Position numbers and translations under genes: made by a program. Of a stretch of DNA of 64,000 bases, positions 47,980-57,217 are shown piece by piece. The stretch comes from Lewinellaceae bacterium (lineage in GTDB: Bacteria; Bacteroidota; Bacteroidia; Chitinophagales; Saprospiraceae), in assembly GCA_016712415.1 (NCBI GenBank), contig JADJRC010000018.1, positions 114,299 through 178,298 of the forward strand, given 5' to 3'. The notes beneath the pieces are model-generated. The model was given only the letters and a program-made list of their open reading frames with translations, had not been told where the DNA came from and did no database searches. Position 1 is the first letter of the stretch; the number at the start of each line of letters is the position of its first letter.

Positions 47980-48546
47980 ATGGTTCATCCGGACACCTAC
48001 GTCCGACCTACTGACAAAGGCCTGGGCCTGTTCGCCAAAAAAAGTTTTAAAAAAGGTGAAATAATCTGGATCGCAGATGACCTCGACCTCAAATACCCGC
48101 TCCCCGATTACCTCTCGTTTGAAGATAATGTGCGGAGCATACTCAACAGATACAGTTATATGGATTTTAAAAACAGGGTAGTCATTCCCTGGGACTCCGG
48201 AAAATACGTCAACCACTCCTGTGCGCCCAATTCAACGGGCCTGCTGGAGTTTGACAATATCAGTATCGCTTTGCGGGATATTGAACCGGATGAAGAAATT
48301 GTGGAAGACTATTGCTGCTACTATGGCCATTTCGAGACTTTTCACTGCCTGTGCGGAAGCCCGCATTGCCGCGGAATCATTGGGTACAACAACTCATATG
48401 ATCCGTCGCTACGGCTCCGGATGCGGGATATTGCAGGGGCGCTATTATCGTTCGACCAGCGCCTGCTGCATTTCAAATTTGAGGAAAACAGGGAGTTTTT
48501 GCAGATACTTTCATCTGCTCAAACAGAATACGCTACGGAAGGCTGA
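47980..48546 (+). CDS. SET domain-containing protein
   Basis: A 188-residue SET-domain protein, a probable S-adenosylmethionine-dependent lysine methyltransferase. The N-terminus TDKGLGLFAKKSFKKGEIIW is the SET-N segment. The core has YVNHSCAPNST (NHSC motif) and EEIVEDYCCYYGH, and a post-SET-like CLCGSPHCRG with cysteines that can bind zinc. ATG 47980 lies 23 bases after the flavoprotein gene; the longer frame overlaps that gene and lacks family sequence. It sits inside the ferredoxin oxidoreductase operon, which is unusual, and the substrate is unknown. Confidence 0.9.
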   Translation: MVHPDTYVRPTDKGLGLFAKKSFKKGEIIWIADDLDLKYPLPDYLSFEDNVRSILNRYSYMDFKNRVVIPWDSGKYVNHSCAPNSTGLLEFDNISIALRDIEPDEEIVEDYCCYYGHFETFHCLCGSPHCRGIIGYNNSYDPSLRLRMRDIAGALLSFDQRLLHFKFEENREFLQILSSAQTEYATEG

Positions 48547-48619
48547 ACTGCCACAGGATGGATACTGAATACTTTTTCTGCATGAAAAGGCTCAATTGGA
48601 GCCTGAATAATACGAAATT

Positions 48620-50488
48620 ATGCACCAGCTAAATGCACTCAACGACTTTGTCGTCCGTTTTGCCAACGTCAACGGCACCGGCTCGGCCAGCGCGAATACC
48701 ATGTTTGCCAAGGCCATTTTTCGGATGGGCATTCCCGTTTCGCCCAAAAATATATTCCCGTCCAATATTCAGGGCCTGCCTACCTGGTATGAAGTCCGGA
48801 TCAGCGAGAAGGGATACCTCGGCCGCCGCGAAGGCATAGATATCATGGTTAGCGTGAACCCGCAAAGCATGCCCAAAGACATCGCCTCGGTAAGGCCCAA
48901 CGGTTATTTTATTTACGACAGCACGAAGGAACTGCACAAGGAATTCATCCGCGACGACATTCATTACCTCGGCGTGCCCATGATGCAGATGTGTATGGAC
49001 AAATTCGCCGACCCGCGGCAGCGACAGCTGCTCAAGAATATGGTTTATGTCGGCGCCCTGGCTGCACTGATCGATATTGAAATCCCGGTGTTACAGGAGA
49101 TCATCACCCTCCAGTTCAAAAACAAGGAAAAACTGATAGAAGCCAATTTTCAGGCGCTGGAAATGGGCGCGACGTACGTGCGTGAACATTTCAAGTGCCC
49201 GCTCGGTCTGCGGCTCGAACGCCGCGACAAAGTCGACGACTGGATCATGATCGACGGCAACACCGCCTGTGGTCTCGGCGCCATATACGCAGGAGCGACG
49301 GTGGCGGCCTGGTACCCCATCACCCCTTCCACCTCGTTGGTGCAGGCATTCGAAAAATACGCCAAAAAATTGCGTGTTGACCCTGCTACAGGGCATAACA
49401 AGTTCGCCGTCATTCAGGCGGAAGACGAACTGGCGGCAATTGGCGTCGTGATTGGTGCAGCGTGGAACGGCGCGCGGTCGTTTACCGCGACCAGCGGACC
49501 GGGGGTATCCCTGATGAGCGAGTTTCTGGGCCTTGCCTATTTTGCCGAGATACCCACGGTGCTCGTCGATGTACAGCGCGGCGGCCCTTCAACCGGTATG
49601 CCTACGCGCACCCAGCAATCCGATATCCTGTCGGCGGCCTATGCCTCACACGGCGATACCAAGCAGGTGCTGATATTTCCCAGCACGCCTGCCGAGTGCT
49701 TCGACCACATGGCAGAAGCCTTCGACCTGGCAGAGCGCCTTCAGACGCCCGTCCTTGTCATGACCGACCTCGACCTGGGCATGAACGACAACATGTCGCC
49801 ACCGCTGAAATGGGACGACAGCCGCGTGTTCGACCGCGGAAAAGTGCTCGATGAAGTGCAACTGGAACAACTGGATAAATTCGGCCGCTATCTTGATGTG
49901 GACAACGACGGTATCTGTTACCGCACCATTCCCGGCACGCACCCGACCAAGGGATCTTTCTTCACCCGCGGCACCTCGCGCGATGAATATGCGGCATATA
50001 CCGAAGACGGCGCCGCTTATGTGCGCAATGTGGATCGCCTCTTGCACAAATGGGAGACCGCCAAAACATACGTGCCGGCCCCTGAATTTTACCAGGACGA
50101 AAAACAAAGCGCTATCGGCATCATTTTCTTCGGCACCACCACTTATGCGGCGCTGGAGGCGGTGGATATACTCAAAGAACAGGGCGTTGTGCTCGATGCG
50201 ATGCGCGTAAAAGCATTTCCCTTCAACGACGAGGTACGCGAGTTTGTGGACGCGCACGACCGGGTATTCATCATAGAACAGAACCGCGACGCCCAGTTCC
50301 GGTCGCTGATTATCAACGAACTGGACTTACGGCCCTCAAAAATCGCTTCCGTTCTGAACTACGACGGATTCCCCATCACGGCCGAAACCATTTGCAACCA
50401 AATCATGGAAAGCCTCATCGGAAAACTGAGCCCGGCGTTCGTGGTACACGAAGCAGCGCCGCCCTCGCAATCAGATGTGGAAGAATAA
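48620..50488 (+). CDS. korA: 2-oxoacid:acceptor oxidoreductase subunit alpha
   Basis: A 622-residue fusion of the gamma domain (N-terminal about 190 residues, FANVNGTGSASANTMFAKAIF) and the alpha pyrimidine-binding domain (IDGNTACGLGAIYAG, YPITPSTSLVQAFEKY, ATSGPGVSLMSEFLGLAYF, the ERLQTPVLVMTDLDLG segment). With KorB it oxidatively decarboxylates a 2-oxoacid, most likely 2-oxoglutarate, passing electrons to ferredoxin. A small GGCTC/GAGCC hairpin precedes the gene. Translated 44 bases before korB. Confidence 0.95.
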   Translation: MHQLNALNDFVVRFANVNGTGSASANTMFAKAIFRMGIPVSPKNIFPSNIQGLPTWYEVRISEKGYLGRREGIDIMVSVNPQSMPKDIASVRPNGYFIYDSTKELHKEFIRDDIHYLGVPMMQMCMDKFADPRQRQLLKNMVYVGALAALIDIEIPVLQEIITLQFKNKEKLIEANFQALEMGATYVREHFKCPLGLRLERRDKVDDWIMIDGNTACGLGAIYAGATVAAWYPITPSTSLVQAFEKYAKKLRVDPATGHNKFAVIQAEDELAAIGVVIGAAWNGARSFTATSGPGVSLMSEFLGLAYFAEIPTVLVDVQRGGPSTGMPTRTQQSDILSAAYASHGDTKQVLIFPSTPAECFDHMAEAFDLAERLQTPVLVMTDLDLGMNDNMSPPLKWDDSRVFDRGKVLDEVQLEQLDKFGRYLDVDNDGICYRTIPGTHPTKGSFFTRGTSRDEYAAYTEDGAAYVRNVDRLLHKWETAKTYVPAPEFYQDEKQSAIGIIFFGTTTYAALEAVDILKEQGVVLDAMRVKAFPFNDEVREFVDAHDRVFIIEQNRDAQFRSLIINELDLRPSKIASVLNYDGFPITAETICNQIMESLIGKLSPAFVVHEAAPPSQSDVEE

Positions 50489-50532
50489 CACACAACTTTT
50501 AAACAAACAAGACCTTTGGTCTACAGTACGAT

Positions 50533-51585
50533 ATGACATTCGTTCGACCCGTTTTTCGCCATCCCGACCTGCCCAAGAACAAACTGGGCTACACCCGTAA
50601 ATATTACGAAGGAGCACTGTCCACTTTATGTGCCGGCTGCGGCCACGATTCCGTAAGCGGCGCCATCATACAAGCCTGTTTTGAAATGGCTATTGAGCCG
50701 CACAAGGTGGCCAAACTTTCCGGCATCGGTTGTTCATCCAAAACGCCGGCTTATTTTCTGAGCAATTCACACGGATTCAATTCGGTGCACGGCAGGATGC
50801 CTTCAGTAGCCACGGGCGCCAACCTCGCCAACCGAGACCTGATGTACATCGGCGTCTCCGGCGACGGCGATTCGGCATCCATCGGGATAGGGCAGTTTGT
50901 ACATGCCATCCGCCGCAACCTGAACGTGACCTACATCATCATGAACAACGGCTGCTACGGGCTCACCAAGGGCCAGGATTCGGCTACCGCGGATGTCGGT
51001 TCGATCAACAAATCCGGCTCAGCCAACATGTATCAGGCCATCGACATGGCCGGACTGGCCCTTGAACTGGGCGCGTCCTTTGTTGCGCGCAGTTTTTCCG
51101 GCGATAAAGAGCAGATGATACCGCTCATCAAGGCAGCTATGTCGCACCCGGGTTTTTCCCTGATTGATATCGTTTCTCCCTGCGTTACTTTCAACAACAA
51201 CAAAGGCTCCACCAAATCATACGATTACACCAGGGAACACATTGAAGCCACTGCTGCCGTCGACTTTGTGCCCTTTATGCCGGAAATCACCACGCAGTAT
51301 GCGGAAGGCGATTCCATATCCGTGCCGCTGCACGACGGCTCGCTGGTGCATTTGAACAAACTGGCGCACGACTGGGACCCGCTTGATCGCCATTCGGCCA
51401 TGAACAGGCTGTATGAGGCGAAATCTACCGGTGAAATACTCACGGGACTTATCTTTATCGACGTAGAAGCGCCCGAACTACACGGTATATTGAAAACGGT
51501 GGAAAAACCACTTAATCGATTGAATAAAGACGAGTTATGTCCGGGCGAGCAGGTGCTGAAGACCATCAACGCAGGATTCCGGTAA
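50533..51585 (+). CDS. korB: 2-oxoacid:ferredoxin oxidoreductase subunit beta
   Basis: The TPP and Fe-S subunit, 350 residues. It shows STLCAGCGHDSVSGA and GIGCSSKTP (Fe-S and TPP-linked cysteines), the TPP motif GDGDSASIGIGQF to IIMNNGCYGLTKG, and later VSPCVTFNN. Together with korA and the GltD-like flavoprotein upstream it forms a complete KOR system whose direction (oxidative or reductive) cannot be told from the sequence. Confidence 0.95.
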   Translation: MTFVRPVFRHPDLPKNKLGYTRKYYEGALSTLCAGCGHDSVSGAIIQACFEMAIEPHKVAKLSGIGCSSKTPAYFLSNSHGFNSVHGRMPSVATGANLANRDLMYIGVSGDGDSASIGIGQFVHAIRRNLNVTYIIMNNGCYGLTKGQDSATADVGSINKSGSANMYQAIDMAGLALELGASFVARSFSGDKEQMIPLIKAAMSHPGFSLIDIVSPCVTFNNNKGSTKSYDYTREHIEATAAVDFVPFMPEITTQYAEGDSISVPLHDGSLVHLNKLAHDWDPLDRHSAMNRLYEAKSTGEILTGLIFIDVEAPELHGILKTVEKPLNRLNKDELCPGEQVLKTINAGFR

Positions 51586-51641
51586 TCGCAAATGCCGATA
51601 AATCCATATTTTGGCCGCATCCAATCCAAAACAGTTACACA

Positions 51642-53051
51642 TTGAAGCGACCACTGGTAATCATCTATCTCGTCGACGGCGCCCGTCCCGACGTGATGCA
51701 GGAATTGATTGAATCGGGTGATTTACCCCATATCAGGCGAGAAATACTCGGTCGTGGCACGTTCAGGACAGCCACGTCGTGTTTTCCCTCTACAACCGGA
51801 CCGGCCTACCTGCCTTTCCTGACCGGTAGTTTTCCCGGCACCAGCAATATTCCGGGTATCCGCTGGCTCGACAAATCGGCATTTTTTGAGAAGCGCTGGG
51901 GGCGCGACAGTTTTCGCAGTTATTGCGGTTATGAGGCGCCTTATTTCAACGATGACCTGCCCAAAGACCGTCCGACGCTGCACGAACTGTTCGACAGACC
52001 TTATAATATTTTTTCCATGATTACCCGGGGGCTGCCGGACAGTCATGACCTCACGGCAAAGGTCAAGCCGGGACTGTATCTCCGCGCCCACCTGAGCCAT
52101 AAATGGGAAAAGGTCGACCAGGCGTCACACGAACACCTCATGCTTGGCCTGGATAAGGATCCGGAATTTATGTTTGTTGTTTTTCCGGGGGTGGATTCCA
52201 ACTCACACCTGCATCACCCGCACCACGACAACACCAGGCGCGCCTACCAGTATGTGGACTTCAGCGTAGGCAAGGCCGTAGAAAAACTCAAACAGCAGGG
52301 GCGCTGGGATGAAACCCTGATGATCCTGATTTCCGACCACGGGCTTACGGCTACCCATACCCACTTCGATCTGGCCCGGTTTTTCAAAAAGAAGAAGATC
52401 AAGACCCTCGAATATCCGGCGATCTGGACCCAAAACCCAAAGATGTCTGTCATGATCTCCGGCAACGCGGCCGGACAGGTGTACTGCCTCCAAAACCGCA
52501 ATGGCATGCCGGTGTTCGGCGACGAAATCCGGCATTTGCTCGGCGATGTCTGGCACGAACTCATGGCACGTGAAGAGGTTGATTTTATTACATGGCGACA
52601 CGACAAGGATACCTTTGCAGTAGGATCGGCTGCCGGCGAAGCGTGGGTCAGACGCGAAGGCAACGGGCTTGTCTACCTGCCGCAAAGCGGTGATCCGCTG
52701 GGGCTCGGAAAAATCGACACGCCGCTCGACCGGCAGCAAGCACTCGACGCGACGTTCGATTCGGCATATCCCGATGCACTCGTTCAACTGGAACAGGTGT
52801 TTTCATGCAGCCGAACAGGCGATTTTGTGGTGACCTCCAGGAAAGGATTTGATCTGAGGGAGGTTTATGAATGGCCGGAACACCACGGCTCGCACGGTTC
52901 CCTGCACCGGGAACACATGATGGTGCCGTTTATTTACAATCAGCAGGGCTGGGACGAGCGGCCTGCACGCACAACAGACGTGTTTAACACTGTTTTAAAA
53001 TGGGCAGGAAAGCCTGTATTGAGCAATACCGATGGCAAACCACTCTGCTGA
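51642..53051 (+). CDS. Alkaline phosphatase superfamily phosphodiesterase/pyrophosphatase
   Basis: A metal-dependent hydrolase of about 470 residues in the nucleotide pyrophosphatase/phosphodiesterase group. The metal-site segments are YLVDGARPD near the N-terminus, the nucleophile Thr in FPSTTGPAYLPFLTG, PGVDSNSHLHHPH, ISDHGLTATHTH and EHHGSHGSLHREHM. No signal peptide is visible, so it may be cytoplasmic. A TTG codon at 51642 (KRPLVIIYLVDG follows) fits the family N-terminus better than the ATG 35 codons upstream, which overlaps korB. Its 3' end overlaps the next gene by 20 bases. Confidence 0.85.
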   Translation: MKRPLVIIYLVDGARPDVMQELIESGDLPHIRREILGRGTFRTATSCFPSTTGPAYLPFLTGSFPGTSNIPGIRWLDKSAFFEKRWGRDSFRSYCGYEAPYFNDDLPKDRPTLHELFDRPYNIFSMITRGLPDSHDLTAKVKPGLYLRAHLSHKWEKVDQASHEHLMLGLDKDPEFMFVVFPGVDSNSHLHHPHHDNTRRAYQYVDFSVGKAVEKLKQQGRWDETLMILISDHGLTATHTHFDLARFFKKKKIKTLEYPAIWTQNPKMSVMISGNAAGQVYCLQNRNGMPVFGDEIRHLLGDVWHELMAREEVDFITWRHDKDTFAVGSAAGEAWVRREGNGLVYLPQSGDPLGLGKIDTPLDRQQALDATFDSAYPDALVQLEQVFSCSRTGDFVVTSRKGFDLREVYEWPEHHGSHGSLHREHMMVPFIYNQQGWDERPARTTDVFNTVLKWAGKPVLSNTDGKPLC

Positions 53052-54081
53052 TCATCCATTATTGCCTTCTCCCCGGGTGGTTCGCCGGGGCATCCAGGCC
53101 TTTATTCTCTTTTCTGCTGCGGGCACCCTGCTTGGTATGTGGTGGAAACGCCCTGCCGGTCTGGAAGAGATTATAGCCAATCTGGAGTGGGGATTTGGAT
53201 TGTTACTAGCCCCTTTAATCGCTATCGATTTCTGGCTGGGAGGCATGCGCTACCGGCTGTTTTTCAATGGCAAATCCATGCCGTACGTATCCATTTGGGA
53301 TTGCATGCGATCAAACTGGGCCAATATGTTTATGGGTGCGGCAACTCCTTTTCAGACGGGCGGCGCACCGGCCCAGCTGTATGTATTATGGCGAAAGGGA
53401 GTGCCTGTTGCCGATAGCCTGCTTGTTTCTACGGTCAACCTGATCGCTACCCTGACTTTCTTTCTATTGTCGAGCCTGCTGGCCTTATGGTGGATACCTG
53501 CGGATATGTTTGGCGAGAATTTTACACCGGTATTTCATACGGGGTTTGTGGTAGTTACCCTAATCGTCAGCACATTATTGATCTTCCTTTTTTTTCCACG
53601 CGCGGCGCATATCCTGCTGCAAAAAATATTTGCCCTGCTGCCGGGCAGACAGGAAACGGCGCTGGTCTGGCGACAAAAGATACTCGACCGGACAGATGCA
53701 GAACTGCAACGCTTTCAGAGCGGTTTCCGAAGCATTCTAAGGCATAACAAACGCGGCATTATTCTGACCATCATCGCCACCCAAGTCCTTTTCTTTAACA
53801 AATACCTGATGGGATATGTGATTGCCCGGGCTATGGGGCAAGAAGTTGCCTTCGAGGTGTTCATCGGATTACAGGTAATACAATTGCTGTTGATCTATTT
53901 TGCCCCGACGCCCGGCGCGTCGGGTCTGGCAGAAGTATCGGCCGTTTGGCTCATGGGGAAAATAATGCCCGGAGAGGTTTTGTTGATCTATGCGCTATTG
54001 TGGCGCTTATCCACCACTATTTTAGGCGCCATATTCGGCGGGGTGGTATTGCTGAACGAATTCAGGGAAAACAGGAAATAA
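53032..54081 (+). CDS. Lysylphosphatidylglycerol synthase transmembrane domain (flippase-like) protein
   Basis: A 349-residue multi-spanning membrane protein with about eight helices. It shows the MprF-N/UPF0104 hallmarks: MRYRLFF, NMFMGAATPFQTGGAPAQLY, and PTPGASGLAEVSAVWLM. Related proteins flip lipids such as dolichol- or isoprenoid-linked compounds, or act with glycosyltransferases. It overlaps the phosphodiesterase gene and leads into an epimerase and a steroid-reductase-like gene, hinting at a lipid-modification cluster. Confidence 0.9.
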   Translation: MANHSADHPLLPSPRVVRRGIQAFILFSAAGTLLGMWWKRPAGLEEIIANLEWGFGLLLAPLIAIDFWLGGMRYRLFFNGKSMPYVSIWDCMRSNWANMFMGAATPFQTGGAPAQLYVLWRKGVPVADSLLVSTVNLIATLTFFLLSSLLALWWIPADMFGENFTPVFHTGFVVVTLIVSTLLIFLFFPRAAHILLQKIFALLPGRQETALVWRQKILDRTDAELQRFQSGFRSILRHNKRGIILTIIATQVLFFNKYLMGYVIARAMGQEVAFEVFIGLQVIQLLLIYFAPTPGASGLAEVSAVWLMGKIMPGEVLLIYALLWRLSTTILGAIFGGVVLLNEFRENRK

Positions 54082-54144
54082 TCCAGGTGGTTGGCGCGGC
54101 ATCCGGTCAGAAAAACACCATTTCACTCCATATTTGCCACACAT

Positions 54145-55125
54145 ATGAAAATAGCCGTCACGGGCGCATCAGGCAGAATAGGCAACTTGCTGGTCAGGCG
54201 CCTGAAAGAGGCTGGTCATACCGTGCGTGTACTGGTACACCGCGAAACCAGGGGTTTGCGCGATTTGCCCGTAGAAACCATTCACGGGAGTATTCTAAAC
54301 CCGCACGACCTGGACCGGCTCATACAGGATAGCGAGGCGGTTTTTCACCTGGCGGCGGTAGTTTCGATCCGCAGTGGCATGAGCGAAAAATTGCGGCGGG
54401 TGAATATCGAGGGCGCCCGTTATGTGCTGGAAAGTGCCCTGCTGCACGGAGTTAGACGAGTTGTTTCTTTCAGTACCGTACACGCTTTCCAAGAAGGGGC
54501 AGTAGCGTCTGTCTTCGACGAATCCAGGCCACAGGCGCTCGATGCCGAAATGGCTTACAGCCGGACAAAAGCCGAAGCGCTGCAGATGACACTGCAATTT
54601 GCAAAGGAGAAAAAACTTGAAGTATTGGCCCTTTGTCCGACGGCTGTACTTGGCCCGTACGACTATGAGCCCTCCCTGTCAGGAAAAATGCTGATCGATT
54701 TTTACAAACAACGCATTCCGATGCTGGCCCCCGGCGGTTTCGACTGGGTTGATGTGCGCGACGTGGCCGATGCTGCCGTTGCAGCCCTGCACAAAGGCCG
54801 TAGCGGCGAAGCCTACCTGCTTTCCGGTCACTATGCCACTGTGCGGAATATTGCAGCATTGTGCAGTGCCGCTACCGGCAAACGTGCGCCCGGGTGGGTG
54901 ATGCCTTATCCCTTGCTGCGTCTGGGTGCGCCAATTGTCGAATGGGTTTCGCTCGTGACAAATACCAGACCCTTTTACACCCGCGACGCCATTAACACCC
55001 TGAAAAATGGCTCCAAATTCGTATCTTCTGAAAAAGCGCGCCGGGAACTGGGCTTTCACTCCAGACCCCTGGAAGAGACAATTGCCGATGCGTATGACTG
55101 GTTTGCCAAACAAAACTATCTATGA
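54145..55125 (+). CDS. NAD-dependent epimerase/dehydratase family protein
   Basis: A 326-residue short-chain dehydrogenase of the extended (epimerase or 3-beta-HSD-like) type. The NAD motif GASGRIGNLLVRRL is at residues about 7-20, followed by VFHLAAVVSIRSG, the catalytic YSRTKAEA (Tyr-x-x-x-Lys) and CPTAVLGPYDYEPS. The start ATG 54145 matches the family; the longer frame does not. Its stop overlaps the ATG of the next gene, so they are translationally coupled. Confidence 0.92.
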   Translation: MKIAVTGASGRIGNLLVRRLKEAGHTVRVLVHRETRGLRDLPVETIHGSILNPHDLDRLIQDSEAVFHLAAVVSIRSGMSEKLRRVNIEGARYVLESALLHGVRRVVSFSTVHAFQEGAVASVFDESRPQALDAEMAYSRTKAEALQMTLQFAKEKKLEVLALCPTAVLGPYDYEPSLSGKMLIDFYKQRIPMLAPGGFDWVDVRDVADAAVAALHKGRSGEAYLLSGHYATVRNIAALCSAATGKRAPGWVMPYPLLRLGAPIVEWVSLVTNTRPFYTRDAINTLKNGSKFVSSEKARRELGFHSRPLEETIADAYDWFAKQNYL

Positions 55126-55877
55126 ATTACGCCCTGTACAGCCAATTGCTGTGGATTTGGATCGCCGTTGCGCTGGTCGCTTTCCTGTACCTGCTTCGGG
55201 AAAACGCTCCGTACGGGCGACACGTTCGTCCCGGCTGGGGACCAACACTCGACAACCGGCTTGGCTGGTTTTTGATGGAATTCCCGGTAGTCGTGGTTTT
55301 CTTGTCGGCTTTGTTGTGGAGCGGGCCGGACATATCGCTTTTACCCGGCCTGTTTAGCGCGTGTTTTTTATGCCACTACTTAAACCGAAGCATCATTTAC
55401 CCTTTGCGCCTGCGGACCCTGGGGAAACGTATGCCGCTGGCTATTGTGCTTTCGGCTGTTGGTTTTAATTTCATCAACGGGTTCTTTTTGGGGTATTACT
55501 TTTCACACTTTGCCGAGTATCCGGATTCCTGGTTGCTGGATTCCCGTTTTCTCGCAGGTCTGGTGCTGTTCTGGGCAGGGCTTGCGATCAACTGGCATTC
55601 GGATAATATCCTGATTCACCTGAGAAAACCGGGTACAACAGATTATGTCATCCCGGAAGGCGGGCTGTTCCGGTGGATAAGTTGTCCGAATTTGTTTGGT
55701 GAAATGCTGGAGTGGACCGGCTTTGCGCTCATGACCTGGTGCCTGCCCGCCTTTGCTTTTGCGATCTGGACGGCGGCCAATCTGGTTCCGCGTGCCATGG
55801 CGCACCACCGTTGGTACCGGCAGACATTTTCCGGCTATCCCGGAGACCGGAAGGCGATTATTCCGTGGATGCTGTAG
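55122..55877 (+). CDS. Steroid 5-alpha-reductase family (SRD5A-like) membrane enzyme
   Basis: A 251-residue membrane reductase with about six helices. The C-terminal catalytic part is typical: NWHSDNILIHLRKPG, YVIPEGGLFRWISCPNLFGE, and the end AHHRWYRQTFSGYPGDRKAI. Family members reduce a conjugated double bond in steroids, polyprenols or enoyl lipids with NADPH. Bacteria with no sterols use it on unknown lipids. Overlaps the epimerase gene by four bases. Confidence 0.92.
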   Translation: MNYALYSQLLWIWIAVALVAFLYLLRENAPYGRHVRPGWGPTLDNRLGWFLMEFPVVVVFLSALLWSGPDISLLPGLFSACFLCHYLNRSIIYPLRLRTLGKRMPLAIVLSAVGFNFINGFFLGYYFSHFAEYPDSWLLDSRFLAGLVLFWAGLAINWHSDNILIHLRKPGTTDYVIPEGGLFRWISCPNLFGEMLEWTGFALMTWCLPAFAFAIWTAANLVPRAMAHHRWYRQTFSGYPGDRKAIIPWML

Positions 55878-55913
55878 TCCAGGTGGAAAACACTGAAGGA
55901 CTTCAGCGTTTCA

Positions 55914-56378
55914 CTAAATGCTGATGCCCAGGCGTTGGTATACAAAACTCATCAGCCACGCCGGTCCGATAAGCAGAAACTGCAGGTCTTTGAAAAACGA
56001 GGGCTTTTTGCCTTCGATTTTGTGTCCCCAGAATTGCCCGATCCAGGCAAGCACAAACAAGGCGACGGATACCTGCCAGAGCGGAATGCCGCGTGACTCA
56101 ATTAATTGGCAAACCCAAAGGCAAAGCAACCCAAATAAGGTCATACCAAACGCCAGCGACAACGACAGCCGTGTATAGTACAGGACCGTCAGCACCATGG
56201 CCACCATGGCCAGGTTCAGCGGCAGGGCAGGGGAGAGGTTGACACCCAGTTTAACGCTGTACAACAAACCAACCACGGTAAAGAAAATAACGGGCACACA
56301 AATCCAGTGTACCGCTTTGTTGGTCGGGTTCTGGTGGCTTTCACCGTATTCGGAAAGGAGACTTTGGATGGTACGCAT
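55914..56378 (-). CDS. Mpo1/DUF962 family membrane protein
   Basis: A 154-residue protein with four helices and the family histidines: YGESHQNPTNKAVHWICVP and WIGQFWGHKIEGKKPSFFKDL. In yeast Mpo1 is an iron-dependent dioxygenase that shortens 2-hydroxy fatty acids from sphingolipid breakdown. The bacterial members may act on similar lipids. Bacteroidota make sphingolipids, so this fits, but is inference. Start ATG 56378 is preferred; MILLM four codons before is an alternative. Confidence 0.9.
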   Translation of the reverse strand: MRTIQSLLSEYGESHQNPTNKAVHWICVPVIFFTVVGLLYSVKLGVNLSPALPLNLAMVAMVLTVLYYTRLSLSLAFGMTLFGLLCLWVCQLIESRGIPLWQVSVALFVLAWIGQFWGHKIEGKKPSFFKDLQFLLIGPAWLMSFVYQRLGISI

Positions 56379-56431
56379 GAGCAGGATCATTGAAATGAAT
56401 GCGCTAATATAGCAACATCCCCTGAAGCCTG

Positions 56432-57123
56432 TTAAAGAATTGCTTCCGGCCGTAGCCTGAAATACCTCAACAAAAACACATCGATTACCAGAACCAGGGT
56501 GTTCCAGACAACAAGTGCAGTAATTCCTGCCGGCGTGAACAACCAGTTCATATCGACGGAAGTCATCAATGCCGAACCAAAACTGCACACTCCGTTGACA
56601 ATGAATAGTATGCGCAGGATGTTGCCGGGCCGTTGCCGTCCGAATACCGGTGCAGCAAAAATAAACGACAGCCAACGCCGCCCCACCCGTACATCTCTAA
56701 TGCCCAGGCCAGCGACCCCGGATTGCTCATCGTCAGCATGGGCAATATGATTGCCGTCTCAGGCGGGTTATGGGCTGCGAGAAAGGGCACGTAAGTCGTT
56801 TGTATGATATAATTGACAAAGACAATTGCCGTAAAAAAGGTATTGATAACAAGCGCTGAAAGGGCGTGTATCTTTCTGTTTTCGCCGGCTGTGAAATACA
56901 GCGCAACAAATGTCAGCAGGGAGCCCAGAATCAGGAAAAACCCGCAAAAAAAGGTGGCAGTTTGCAGCGGATGAAAAGCGCGAATAAAGGTGGCGGCATC
57001 CACCCACGCAGGCTGCGGACAGACCAGCATGGCAAGAACCGGGAAGATCAGCCCCGAGAAAATCACGCCGAACAGGTGTGTATATACTGCGGCGATGCCG
57101 AATCGGGAGGCAGTGTTGATCAT
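56432..57123 (-). pseudogene. Hypothetical integral membrane protein, one frameshift
   Basis: About 229 residues with six to seven hydrophobic helices (AAVYTHLFGVIFSGLIFPVL, FFCGFFLILGSLLTFVALYF, VINTFFTAIVFVNYII, and more). The first frame ends near 56680 in a G/C-rich stretch after MYGWGG, and the second frame continues FIFAAPVFGRQRPGNILRIL to 56432. A one-base change joins them. I do not recognise the family. It lies 53 bases upstream of Mpo1 on the same strand. Confidence 0.7.
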
Positions 57124-57217
57124 GGTATTTACAGTGTTGACCTTAACAGTCAGCCTGCTTCACCGGCTGACTACGGACAAAAGAACGACAAAAACACTAT
57201 CGGTCAATTGTTACGAA

